A stretch of 64,000 nt of DNA, taken from Rhizobium esperanzae (GTDB lineage: Bacteria; Pseudomonadota; Alphaproteobacteria; Rhizobiales; Rhizobiaceae). Below the pieces are notes generated by a model. The model had not been told where the DNA came from. It searched no databases and was given only the letters and a program-made list of their open reading frames with translations. Made by a program: the position numbers and the translations under genes. Position 1 is the stretch's first letter; each line of letters starts with the position of its first letter. The DNA lies in assembly GCF_014197615.1 (NCBI RefSeq), contig NZ_JACIFY010000003.1:124001-188000 (forward strand), in the 5' to 3' direction. Positions 16,967-25,375 of the stretch are shown in pieces.

Positions 16967-18139
16967 TCACCAATAGGAAGACCAGCGGCGCGAAAGGCGC
17001 GTCAAAGCTTCCATGTAATAATAATCTCCCCAGGAGACGCATTCATCGACGCCCTCGCCGCGGCAGGTGTTGAAGGGCGATTTCTTCGAATAGGTGGCGT
17101 GCAGCACCAGGCCGTTGGAAACGGTGGGGTCCCTGACCGCATAGTGATCGGCGAGGCTCTTCATCATGCGCCGTGCCAGGGTGCGATAGCGCTCGGCGGC
17201 TTGCGCCTCGACGAGATCGGCCATCTCAAGCAGGCCGCAGGCGGTGATCGAGGCCGAGGAACTGTCGCGCGGCTCGCCGTCGCCATCGGAAAAGACGAGA
17301 TCCCAATAGGGCACCATGTCGGCCGGCAGCCGATTGAGATAGAAAGCGAGCAGCCGGTCGAAGGTTTCTTGATATTCATTGATCCGCTCATAGCGATAGG
17401 AGATCGCCATGCCCGCAATGCCCCAGGCCTGTCCGCGCGCCCAGGCGCTGTCGTCCCTGTAGCCCTGCTTGGTGGCGCCGCGCACGGGCGCGCCGGTGAC
17501 CGGGTCCATGTAGAAGGTGTGATAGGTGGAATCGTCAGGGCGGACCGAATTGGCGAGCGTGGTGCGGGCGTGAATGAGCGCGATCTCGCGATATTTCGGA
17601 TCGCCGGTCTCGCGGCTTGCCCAGTAGAGAAGCGGCAGGTTCAAGAGGCAATCGATAATGTAGCGGTATTCCTCCGCCTTGCCCTTGTGGCCCCAGGCCT
17701 GGATGAACTGGCCGATCGGCTGGAAGCGCTCGATCAACTGGTCGGCAGCAAGGATCGCAGCCTTGCGCCCGTCTTCGTCTCCGACGAGCTTCCAGGCGGC
17801 GATGCAGGAGGGCGAATAGAGAAAGCCCATATCGTGGTGGTCGGTTTCGATGCGATTTTCGATCCGGTGCAGGAAGGACTGGACCTGGATTTGCGCAGCA
17901 TGGCGGAAGACCGGGTCGCCGCTATGCTCGAAGGCGAGCCACAGCTCGCCCGGCCAGAAGCCGGCGGTCCATTGGGTGTTGGCCACGGCGGGATAGAAGT
18001 TTCCGACACTCGAATGGTTCTGCGAGGCGTAGGTGAATTCGGGAAGGTTGCGGCGGATCTGCGCGACGGCGAGATCGAGCGCGGCTTTGACCTCTTCGTC
18101 GGTGATCGGCTGCGGGGCGACAGAGGAAACGGCGTTCAT
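16967..18139 (-). CDS. GH88 unsaturated glucuronyl hydrolase
   Basis: This 390-residue protein carries the GH88 catalytic acids: D103 in HHDMGF and D163 in YIIDCLLNLPLL. The 60-residue spacing agrees with the known pair D88/D149 of the Bacillus enzyme. RGQAWG (235-240) and the final GDYYYMEALTRL are also typical. The enzyme removes 4,5-unsaturated uronic acid from the non-reducing end of oligosaccharides made by a lyase. There is no signal peptide, so it works in the cytoplasm on imported oligomers. It is 3 bases from the permease gene upstream and 15 bases from the ATPase gene. Confidence 0.88.
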   Translation of the reverse strand: MNAVSSVAPQPITDEEVKAALDLAVAQIRRNLPEFTYASQNHSSVGNFYPAVANTQWTAGFWPGELWLAFEHSGDPVFRHAAQIQVQSFLHRIENRIETDHHDMGFLYSPSCIAAWKLVGDEDGRKAAILAADQLIERFQPIGQFIQAWGHKGKAEEYRYIIDCLLNLPLLYWASRETGDPKYREIALIHARTTLANSVRPDDSTYHTFYMDPVTGAPVRGATKQGYRDDSAWARGQAWGIAGMAISYRYERINEYQETFDRLLAFYLNRLPADMVPYWDLVFSDGDGEPRDSSSASITACGLLEMADLVEAQAAERYRTLARRMMKSLADHYAVRDPTVSNGLVLHATYSKKSPFNTCRGEGVDECVSWGDYYYMEALTRLSRRWSSYW

Positions 18140-18142
18140 GGG

Positions 18143-18979
18143 TTAACCCTTCAGTCCCGTCGAGGCGATGCCTTCGACGAAGAAGCGCTGGAGAGAGAGG
18201 AAGACGACGAGAACCGGAATGAGGGCGACGACGGAGGCCGCCATGATCAGCCCGTATTCGGCCGAATATTGCGAGATGAACATGCGGAGACCAATCTGGA
18301 CGGTCTTGAGCTCCGTCTTGGTGAGATAGATCATCGGCCCGAGGAAGTCGTTCCAGGTGGTGACGAAGGTGAAGATCGTCAGCGTCGAGAGCGCAGGCTT
18401 CGACAGCGGCAGCATGATGCGCGCCCAGATCTGGTACTCGTTCATGCCATCGATGCGCGCCGCCTCGCAGAGCTCGGTCGGGATCGACATATAGAACTGC
18501 CGCATCAGGAAGACGCCGAAGGCGGTGAAGGCCTGCAGGCAGATCAGCGCCAGATGCGTATTGTTGAGGCCGAATTCGCGCATCAGCAGGAATTGCGGCA
18601 CCATATAGACCTGCCAGGGCATGGCGATGGTGGCGATATAGCCGAGGAACAGCGTGTTCTTGTAGGGGAAGTTCAGCTTGGCGAAGGCGTAGGCCGCGAA
18701 GCTGGAGGTAAGCAATTGCAGCAGCGTGACGATGATCGTCAGCTTCGAAGTGTTGTAGATGAAAAGGGCGAGCGGGATCTTCGTCCAGATATCCACATAG
18801 TTCTGCCATTGAGGCTGCGAGGGTATCCACTCGATCGGGAAGGCGAAGACGTCGCGGCTGAGCTTCAGGGAGGCCGAGAGCATCCAGGCGAAGGGCATCA
18901 GCATGACCAGCGTCACCGTGATCACGATGGCGTAGAGAAGGACCGTCTTGAGGGTGATCTTGCGTCCGGCGATCCTCAT
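18143..18979 (-). CDS. ABC sugar importer permease (MalG type)
   Basis: This 278-residue protein has six membrane segments and the ATPase-contact loop EAARIDGMNEYQIWARIMLPLSKP (around residues 190-215, named here by its key residues E, A, A, G, P). It starts with a basic, cytoplasmic N-terminus. The ATG overlaps the stop of the first permease gene by 4 bases, so they are translationally coupled. The two permeases form the channel for the oligosaccharide captured by the protein at 13793-15067. Confidence 0.9.
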   Translation of the reverse strand: MRIAGRKITLKTVLLYAIVITVTLVMLMPFAWMLSASLKLSRDVFAFPIEWIPSQPQWQNYVDIWTKIPLALFIYNTSKLTIIVTLLQLLTSSFAAYAFAKLNFPYKNTLFLGYIATIAMPWQVYMVPQFLLMREFGLNNTHLALICLQAFTAFGVFLMRQFYMSIPTELCEAARIDGMNEYQIWARIMLPLSKPALSTLTIFTFVTTWNDFLGPMIYLTKTELKTVQIGLRMFISQYSAEYGLIMAASVVALIPVLVVFLSLQRFFVEGIASTGLKG

Positions 18980-19932
18980 GCCTCGTCCTCCCGCTGGCGC
19001 CGGAACTGGAAGACCGTGACGGCGAGCACGAGGAAGAACAGCACCAGCGACACCATGCTGGAATAGCCGAGATCCCAGGAGATGAAGGCCTCGTTGTAGA
19101 TGTGATAGACGAGGACGAGCGTCGAGGTGCCGGGGCCGCCCTGGGTGATCATGAAGATCTGGTCGAACACCTTGAAGGACTGGATCGTCAGCATGACGGT
19201 GACGAAGAAGGTCGTCGGCCCGAGCTGCGGCACGGTGACGTGGATGAATTTCTGCCAGGAATTGGCGCCGTCGAGATCGGCGGCCTCATAAAGCTCGGCA
19301 TTGATGCCCTGCAGGCCGGCCAGATAGATGACCATGTAGTAGCCCATGTTCTTCCAGATGCCGAAGAGGATCACCGTGACCATCGCCCAATGGCGGTCGG
19401 CCGCCCATCCCGGCATGTTCTTCGGATCGAGGCCGAGCGTATAGAGGATCATGTTCACCGGCCCCATCTCGGGGTTGAAGATCATGTTCCAGACGACCGC
19501 GACGGCGACCAGCGAGGCGACATAGGGGAAGAACATGGCGGTGCGGAAGAAATTCCGCCCGACGATCTTCTGGTTGAGGAGGACGGCGAGGCCGAGCGCG
19601 CAGAGCAGCGTCGCCGGCACCGAGGCGACCGTATAGATCACCGTATTCCAGAAGGCGGCGATGAAGGCCTTGTCCTCGAAGAGACGCCAGAAATTGTCGA
19701 GGCCTGCGAATGTGATCGCATTCGAGCCGTCCCAATGCATGAAGGCGAGCGCGAAGGCGAAGAGGATCGGGCCGAGCGTGAAGACGGCGAAGCCGAGGAA
19801 ATTCGGCGCGATGAAGGAATAGGCGACGAGCGCATTGCGCAGCTTGCGCTGGCGCTTGGACAGGACGGCGACCTTCCGGCGGGGCGTTGCCGGAACGCCA
19901 TCCGTTGCGATGGCCGAATTCGATATGGACAC
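18976..19932 (-). CDS. ABC sugar importer permease (MalF type)
   Basis: This permease has a first membrane segment at YSFIAPNFLGFAVFTLGP and the EAA loop EAADLDGANSWQKF. I place the start at GTG 19932 (318 residues), because AGGAGG lies 8 bases upstream on the minus strand. An ATG at 19956 or a longer frame to 20076 would only add a non-conserved tail. It is the first gene of the leftward operon and is divergent from the heparinase-like gene at 20181. Confidence 0.85.
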   Translation of the reverse strand: MSISNSAIATDGVPATPRRKVAVLSKRQRKLRNALVAYSFIAPNFLGFAVFTLGPILFAFALAFMHWDGSNAITFAGLDNFWRLFEDKAFIAAFWNTVIYTVASVPATLLCALGLAVLLNQKIVGRNFFRTAMFFPYVASLVAVAVVWNMIFNPEMGPVNMILYTLGLDPKNMPGWAADRHWAMVTVILFGIWKNMGYYMVIYLAGLQGINAELYEAADLDGANSWQKFIHVTVPQLGPTTFFVTVMLTIQSFKVFDQIFMITQGGPGTSTLVLVYHIYNEAFISWDLGYSSMVSLVLFFLVLAVTVFQFRRQREDEA

Positions 19933-20066
19933 CGATGCTTCCTCCTGGGCGGACATTCTGCGGCTGACGGCTCGCGGAGATTTCCGAATCCTCGATCCGG
20001 AACATCCGGGCGGCCGAATGCCGCCAGTTCTTCCTCCTGCCATCGACATAGCACATATCCGGTATT

Positions 20067-20096
20067 GGTCAAACAAGTTCTGAATAGATCATACAA
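20067..20096. promoter_or_regulatory. Direct repeat in the divergent promoter region
   Basis: GGTCAAACAA (20067-20076) and GATCATACAA (20087-20096) are similar 10-base boxes 20 bases apart, about two helical turns, in the 248-base gap between the divergent permease and lyase genes. This spacing suits a regulator binding one face of the DNA. No regulator gene of this locus is adjacent, so the binder is unknown. The match is short and may be chance. Confidence 0.35.
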
Positions 20097-20180
20097 ATTT
20101 TGTGGCGGGCGCCGAAAACATATGATAGGTGAACGTGAAGACCGGTTGCGCGTCGAGGCTATTCGAATGCGGGGAGGGAC

Positions 20181-21971
20181 ATGTTCAGCGAGATTTCAGG
20201 AGAGTTGCCGGACAGTTTGGGCGATTTCACTCCCGGCGCTACCGCTGCGGATCGCGCCATCTGGAACGCCGTGCCGCAGACGATGCGGAACGCCGTCCTT
20301 CGCGATGCCGAAACCACGCTTGCGCGCAGCTGGCCTCTCATCACTGCCTCCGATTACCGGCAGTATACGGAGACGGGCAACCGCTCGCGCTTCGAGGAGC
20401 TTTATTTCACGCGGCGGCGGATGCTCAACGATCTGGTGCTTGGCGAACTCGTCGAAGGCGGCGGCCGGTTCCTGCCTGGCATCGTCGACGGCATCTTCCT
20501 GATAACGGAGGAGAGCGGCTGGCAGCTGCCGGCGCATAATGCCTATGAACGCGGCGGCCCGCGCCTGCCGTTGCCTGACAATTCGCAGCCGGTCGTCGAT
20601 CTCTTCGCCGCTGAAACCGCGGCCCTGCTTGCAACGATCGTCGCCTTGCTGGGCGATGAGCTTGATGGCATCAGCCCGGAGATTGCGGCGCGTGTGAAAC
20701 GCGAGATCGAAACCCGCATCCTGACGCCCTATCTCGGCCTGCATTTCTGGTGGATGGGTCGCGGTGGCGAGCGGATGAACAATTGGACGGCCTGGATCAG
20801 CCAGAACGTCCTGCTGACCGCCTTCTCGCTGAACACCGATCAACCGACGCGCCGTGCCGTCGTCGAAAAGGCGCTTGGCAGTCTCGATGCCTTCCTCAAG
20901 GATTATGCCGAGGACGGCGCCTGCGAGGAGGGCGTGCTCTATTACCGCCACGCCGCACTCTGCCTCCACGGCGCACTGACTGTTCTCGATAGCGCGGCAC
21001 CCGGCCTGTTCGACAAGATCTGGCGGCAGCCGAAGATCCGCAACATGGCCGAATACATCGCCAACATGCATGTGGCCGGCCGCTATTATTTCAACTTCGC
21101 GGATTCCTCCGCCGTCGTCGAGCCCTGCAGCGCGCGGGAATATCTGTTCGGAAAGGCTGTTGGTTCCGAGATGCTGGCGGATTTCGCCGCAGCCGACAGG
21201 GCGACAGCGGATAATCCGCACCTGCCCGGGGAATGGAACCTCTGGTATCGCGTGCAGGAATTGCTGGTGGGAACGCTGCCCTCAGCCGAGCCGCGTCCGG
21301 AACCCCCGCGCGATATCTTCTATCCCGGCATCGGCCTCTTCGTCGCCCGCGACGGAGAGTTTTCGCTCGCGGTCAAGGGCGGCAACAATGGCGAAGGCCA
21401 TAATCACAACGATGTCGGCAGCGTCACGCTCTACAAGAACGGACGCCCGTTGCTGATCGATGTCGGCGTCGAGACCTATGCCGCCAAGACCTTCTCGCCG
21501 TGCCGCTACGAAATATGGACGATGCAGTCGGCCTATCACAACCTGCCGACTTTCGAAGGCATCATGCAGTCGGCCGGCGAAGCTTTCGGCGCTAGGGATG
21601 TCGATGTCGAATTCAGCCATGATAGTGCGCGCATATCGCTCGACATATCAGGCGCTTATCCCCCGGACGCGGATCTGCGCAGTTATCGGCGCACCGTTTC
21701 CCTGATGCGGGGCCGACATGTCGAGATCGTCGACGCTCATGATGGAGGTAAACCGGCCGTGCTGTCGCTGATGACGTGCCTCGCGCCGGCCGTCACGTCG
21801 GAGAAAATCGATCTTGCCGATCTCGGCAGCATTTTCGTCGAGGGCGCCGGCACGATCGAAATCGATGAGATCGAGGTGAATGATCTCAGGCTGAGATCGG
21901 CCTGGCCGGAAAAACTCTTCCGTCTGCGCCTGCCGCTTGCCGGTAAGCGCCTGAGATTGCGGATCGTCTAG
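20181..21971 (+). CDS. Heparinase II/III-type polysaccharide lyase
   Basis: This 596-residue protein has an N-terminal alpha/alpha toroid and a C-terminal beta-sheet domain like lyase families PL12 and PL21. Likely catalytic elements are the Asn in MNNWTAW (about 201), the Tyr pair in EEGVLYYRHA (about 254) and the histidines in GEGHNHNDVGS (about 407-409). Such lyases cut uronic-acid polymers by beta-elimination and leave the unsaturated ends that GH88 removes. There is no signal peptide, so it acts on imported oligomers. It is divergent from the importer operon. The true substrate is unknown; heparin itself is unlikely in a plant-associated bacterium. Confidence 0.85.
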   Translation: MFSEISGELPDSLGDFTPGATAADRAIWNAVPQTMRNAVLRDAETTLARSWPLITASDYRQYTETGNRSRFEELYFTRRRMLNDLVLGELVEGGGRFLPGIVDGIFLITEESGWQLPAHNAYERGGPRLPLPDNSQPVVDLFAAETAALLATIVALLGDELDGISPEIAARVKREIETRILTPYLGLHFWWMGRGGERMNNWTAWISQNVLLTAFSLNTDQPTRRAVVEKALGSLDAFLKDYAEDGACEEGVLYYRHAALCLHGALTVLDSAAPGLFDKIWRQPKIRNMAEYIANMHVAGRYYFNFADSSAVVEPCSAREYLFGKAVGSEMLADFAAADRATADNPHLPGEWNLWYRVQELLVGTLPSAEPRPEPPRDIFYPGIGLFVARDGEFSLAVKGGNNGEGHNHNDVGSVTLYKNGRPLLIDVGVETYAAKTFSPCRYEIWTMQSAYHNLPTFEGIMQSAGEAFGARDVDVEFSHDSARISLDISGAYPPDADLRSYRRTVSLMRGRHVEIVDAHDGGKPAVLSLMTCLAPAVTSEKIDLADLGSIFVEGAGTIEIDEIEVNDLRLRSAWPEKLFRLRLPLAGKRLRLRIV

Positions 21972-22082
21972 AACAGGATGATTTTAGGCCGGGTCGGCCT
22001 AAAATCCAAATCCTGTTCTAAATTAAATAGTTAGAGCATGATGTTGTCCGAAAACCGCTCACACTTTTCGGCATCATGCTCT
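21969..22082. repeat. Composite palindromic element, RIME-like
   Basis: Two adjacent imperfect palindromes fill the gap after the lyase gene. The first (21969-22020) has 11-base outer arms TAGAACAGGAT / ATCCTGTTCTA and inner arms GATTTTAGGCC / GGCCTAAAATC. The second (22033-22082) has arms AGAGCATGATG / CATCATGCTCT with inner CCGAAAA / TTTTCGG. The length and two-palindrome plan match the RIME mosaic elements of rhizobia from memory. It starts exactly at the lyase stop codon TAG. On RNA it would fold strongly and may act as a transcript end or stabiliser. Confidence 0.8.
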
Positions 22083-22095
22083 CGGGAGGGTGAGC

Positions 22096-22932
22096 ATGGA
22101 ATTGACGCTGAAGATCGTGGATGCCGATGGGTTCGTGCTGGCAAGCTCGACAGGGCAGGACGAGACGTTTCTGGTCTATCGTCTGAGCTATAGCGAGGGC
22201 GACTGCGTCATCGTCGAGGCTTCCGAGCCGGGGCATATCTTCCTCGCTCTGGACAGCGCGGTCCATCCCGCCCTGGTCTACATCAGGGAAGGCGCCTATT
22301 CGCTTGCCGTGCCCTTCGGCGACAAGCGAAAGTCCTATTCGCCGAACGCCTTCAAGGGTGAGATCCACCGGCTTTCTGCAAGACGCGCTCGGCCCGACGA
22401 GGTTGCTCAAAGACGCAATCTTGCCCTGAACCCCTGGGACGATCACGCCAACCGCACGCTGTTTCCGCATGCGCATGCCAATGTGGAAACCCGCGGCGAG
22501 GCCGCCTTCGCTGCGCGCAACGCCATTGACGGTGAAAAGGCCAACGACAATCACGGCTTCTGGCCCTATACCAGCTGGGGCATCAACCGCGATCCTCAAG
22601 CCGCGCTGACGGTGGAATTCGGCCGGCCGGTGCGGATCGACGAGATCGTCGTCTATCTCCGGGCGGATTTCCCGCATGATTCCTGGTGGGAAAAGGCGAA
22701 CGTCACCTTCTCGAATGGCACGAGTTTTTCATTGTCGCTGGTGAAATCGGGCGCCGCGCAGAGCTTTGCGATAGAGTCGTGCATCATCGTATGGATGGAA
22801 CTGCACGGCCTTGTAAAGGCCGAGGACAGTTCGCCCTTTCCGGCGCTGACTCAGATCGAAATCTGGGGGACGGAAGTGGCGGCCGTCGCTGTCGAAGACG
22901 AGGCCGGGCACGCCCTTCCGCTTCCTCTATGA
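22096..22932 (+). CDS. Discoidin-like (F5/8 type C-like) carbohydrate-binding protein
   Basis: This 278-residue protein has no signal peptide. The N-terminal part (1-115) is beta-rich. The C-terminal half holds NLALNPWDDHANRTLFPHAHAN, AARNAIDGEKANDNHGFWPYTSWGI and a strand RIDEIVVYLRADFPHD, the pattern of a discoidin-like sugar-binding domain. GGGAGG (22084-22089) sets the ATG at 22096. It follows the lyase gene on the same strand, so it may help in binding or processing the same oligosaccharide. A catalytic role is not visible. Its 3' end overlaps the convergent gene at 22927 by 6 bases. Confidence 0.65.
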   Translation: MELTLKIVDADGFVLASSTGQDETFLVYRLSYSEGDCVIVEASEPGHIFLALDSAVHPALVYIREGAYSLAVPFGDKRKSYSPNAFKGEIHRLSARRARPDEVAQRRNLALNPWDDHANRTLFPHAHANVETRGEAAFAARNAIDGEKANDNHGFWPYTSWGINRDPQAALTVEFGRPVRIDEIVVYLRADFPHDSWWEKANVTFSNGTSFSLSLVKSGAAQSFAIESCIIVWMELHGLVKAEDSSPFPALTQIEIWGTEVAAVAVEDEAGHALPLPL

Positions 22933-23937
22933 GCCGAGGGCCATTTTGGGCCGCGCCGCGCTCGGCGGGCTGTCATGCAGGCGGTTCCAGGCGCGGCGCA
23001 ACTGCCTGGCCGAGCCGAAACCAGCGCGCATTGCCACCGCCTCCATATCCAGCCTCGAGCCGGCGAGCATCTCGCGGGCGAGCGCCACGCGCATGCGGTT
23101 GACGAAATCCGTGACGCTCATGCCGGTATGTTCGTTGAACAGTCGTGAGAGGTTTCGCGGGCTGGCGCCGCTGAGGCGCGCGAGCGAGGCGACCGACCAG
23201 TCACGGGAGGGATCGGCGGCGACTGCGTCCTGGGCGCGATGAATGGCCGGGTGGATATGGTTGCGGCCTTCGAGCCAGGGCGAAAGCTGCGGATCCGAGC
23301 CGCCGCGCCTGAGATAAACGACGAGATAGCGCGCCACCGCAAGCGCACAGGCATGTCCGGCCGCTTCGGCAACGATGTGCAGCATGAGGTCGATGCCGGC
23401 GGTGATGCCGGCGCTCGTCAGGCGCTCTCCATCCTCGACATAAAGCCTGTTGTCCCGGATGCGCGCGGTGGGCGCAAGCCTCGCGAGGTCCTCCATGCAG
23501 CCGTGATGGGTGGTGCATTCGCGGCCGTCGAGCATGCCGGCCTCGGCGGCGAGCAAGGCGCCCGAGCAGATCGAGGCCAGCCGAACCCCCGGACGAATGG
23601 CCCGCTTCAGCCAAGCGACGATCGCGGCTTGGGCGGCGCGCTCCTCTTCGTCCCACGGACGGTTGTTTTCCATCGGCGCGTCAGCGCTGCCGGCGATGAC
23701 GACAAGCGCTTGATCGGGCAGGCGCTCGGGCAAGGCGGCGACACCGGTCACGGCAAGGCCGATTGAGCTGCCGACCGTCGCCGATGGGCCGATATAGGTG
23801 ACGGTGAAACGCACCGCCGTCTGTTCGATGTTCGCCTTGCGCAGCACTTCGATCGGGCCGGCGACATCGAGCAGCAGCACGCGCGGCGGCACGACGACGT
23901 AGACGGAAATATCGAAGGGCTGCGCTGTATCCGTCAT
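22927..23937 (-). CDS. GlxA-type transcriptional regulator (DJ-1/PfpI domain plus AraC helix-turn-helix)
   Basis: This 336-residue protein has an N-terminal DJ-1/PfpI-like domain (residues about 9-180, with the nucleophile-elbow-like SICSGALLAAEAG) and a C-terminal AraC DNA-binding domain (about 225-325, WSVASLARLSGASPRNLSRLF and MEAVAMRAGFGSARQLRRAW). The ATG overlaps the stop of the isochorismatase-like gene by 4 bases (ATGA), so both are one operon. The longer frame to 24153 lies inside the upstream gene and is rejected. It likely activates or represses genes in response to a small nitrogen or carbon compound. Confidence 0.87.
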   Translation of the reverse strand: MTDTAQPFDISVYVVVPPRVLLLDVAGPIEVLRKANIEQTAVRFTVTYIGPSATVGSSIGLAVTGVAALPERLPDQALVVIAGSADAPMENNRPWDEEERAAQAAIVAWLKRAIRPGVRLASICSGALLAAEAGMLDGRECTTHHGCMEDLARLAPTARIRDNRLYVEDGERLTSAGITAGIDLMLHIVAEAAGHACALAVARYLVVYLRRGGSDPQLSPWLEGRNHIHPAIHRAQDAVAADPSRDWSVASLARLSGASPRNLSRLFNEHTGMSVTDFVNRMRVALAREMLAGSRLDMEAVAMRAGFGSARQLRRAWNRLHDSPPSAARPKMALGS

Positions 23938-24500
23938 GCCGCGAGTTGCTCTCCGCGCCCCGCCAGCGCCTGGTCGACCGTGACGATCCGGGCGAAACGG
24001 CCAGACAGGACCAGTTCCGTGCGGCCTCGGATTTCTCCGGCGCTCCAGGTGCGTCCCGCCGCGTCGGTCATCGGGAAAGTCAGGGTCGCTTCGCCGACAT
24101 AGTCGACCCGGTAGCCGAGATCCGAGGCATGGCGGGTCGTTGTCTCGCAGCACTGCTCAGTGCGGATGCCGGAGACGATGATGCGGCGAACGCCATTTTC
24201 GGTCAGCCATACGTCGAGCCCGGAGCCGACGAGCGCGCTGTGGCGGCTCTTCTTGAAGATCGCTTCAGGTGCGATCCTGAGCGGGGCGAGTGTTCTGACG
24301 AAGCCGGAGGCCTCCGAAAACGGCCCGCTTCCATCGACATGGAAGATCTGGACGACGGGTATCCCGCTGGCCTCGGCGCCATCGATCAGTGCCTGCTGGC
24401 GACCGATATAGGCGGAGGCGAGACCTTCATCCCAATAATCGCGCTGCCGGAAGGACTCCTGGGCGTCTATCACGAGAAGGATGGTATCGTGGCCGGACAT
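23934..24500 (-). CDS. Isochorismatase-family cysteine hydrolase
   Basis: This 188-residue protein shows the family triad: D12 (in LLVIDAQESF), K84 (in FKKSRHSAL) and the nucleophile C117 (in GIRTEQCCETTTRHA). Members hydrolyse amides or related bonds, for example nicotinamidase-type reactions, in the cytoplasm. The ATG at 24500 gives MSGHDTILLV directly before the first strand; the frame is open to 24692 without motif. It is the first gene of a two-gene operon with the GlxA-type regulator. The substrate is unknown. Confidence 0.83.
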   Translation of the reverse strand: MSGHDTILLVIDAQESFRQRDYWDEGLASAYIGRQQALIDGAEASGIPVVQIFHVDGSGPFSEASGFVRTLAPLRIAPEAIFKKSRHSALVGSGLDVWLTENGVRRIIVSGIRTEQCCETTTRHASDLGYRVDYVGEATLTFPMTDAAGRTWSAGEIRGRTELVLSGRFARIVTVDQALAGRGEQLAA

Positions 24501-24706
24501 TTTTTGCTCCTTGGATGTTGATGATGAAGCCATATTCCGCAATCTCAAGCCACAGGAAAATGCACGTGCCGGACAAATAGCGGACAAATCACGCCAATGG
24601 CTTCCATGGGTGGGATTGTGTTCGGAGGGGCGGGCGATATCCAACGCACGCCGGCCTTGCATGCACACGCTTCCGCCAAGCCCTCTGCACATGCTAAGGG
24701 GGATGG

Positions 24707-25375
24707 ATGAGACTGCTTGTGGTGGAGGACAACAAGGATCTGGCGGCCTGGCTGGGCAAAGCCCTGCGACAGGCGCAATACGCTATCGACATTGCTTATG
24801 ATGGCGAGGACGCCGAGCATATGCTCAGGGTGGCGGAATATTCGGCGATGATCCTCGATCTTTCGCTGCCCAAGCTGGACGGGCTGACGCTTTTGAAGCG
24901 GCTGAGGCAATCGGGAAACAAGCTGCCGGTCATCATCCTGACTGCGAATGCGAGCCTGGACGGCCGTGTGGCCGGGCTCGACAGCGGCGCTGATGACTAT
25001 CTCGCCAAGCCCTTCGAAATCGCCGAACTCGAAGCGAGAATTCGCGCGGTCGTCCGCCGCGGCCAGGATCGGGCATCCTCGGAGATCACAGTCGGGAACC
25101 TGCGCTTTTCCGGCGGCACGCGGCAGTTTTTCGTCGAAGGCGAGCCGCTGCAGCTGACGCCGCGGGAATATGCCGTTCTCGAACAACTGGTCATGAAGCT
25201 CGGCACCACCGTCTCGAAAGCCGCTCTCTCCGAAAGCGTCTTCGGTTTCGACGACGAGGCCGATCCGAGCGCCATCGAAATCTATGTCCACAGGCTGCGC
25301 AAGAAGCTCGAAAACAGTTCGGTTCAGATCGCGACGCTGCGCGGGCTCGGCTATCTCCTCAGACATGTCCAATAG
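24707..25375 (+). CDS. Response regulator, OmpR/TctD type
   Basis: This 222-residue protein has a receiver domain (1-118) with the phosphoacceptor D51 (in MILDLSLPKLDG), acidic D8-type pocket at VVEDN and K in LAKPF, followed by a winged-helix DNA-binding domain (about 128-220, LTPREYAVLEQLV, EIYVHRLRKKL). It overlaps the sensor kinase gene by 11 bases, so the pair is co-translated. The TctD branch usually controls tricarboxylate transport, but no tct transporter is in this window. Confidence 0.9.
   Translation: MRLLVVEDNKDLAAWLGKALRQAQYAIDIAYDGEDAEHMLRVAEYSAMILDLSLPKLDGLTLLKRLRQSGNKLPVIILTANASLDGRVAGLDSGADDYLAKPFEIAELEARIRAVVRRGQDRASSEITVGNLRFSGGTRQFFVEGEPLQLTPREYAVLEQLVMKLGTTVSKAALSESVFGFDDEADPSAIEIYVHRLRKKLENSSVQIATLRGLGYLLRHVQ

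Noticed and set aside
16685..19066. A 793-codon open frame on the plus strand
   Set aside because: It runs opposite to the ATPase, GH88 and permease genes, all with clear motifs, and its translation is rich in charged low-complexity runs. It is a shadow of high-GC coding DNA.
23938..24153. N-terminal extension of the GlxA-type regulator
   Set aside because: It lies within the isochorismatase-like gene in another frame. The ATGA overlap at 23934-23937 gives a natural coupled start.
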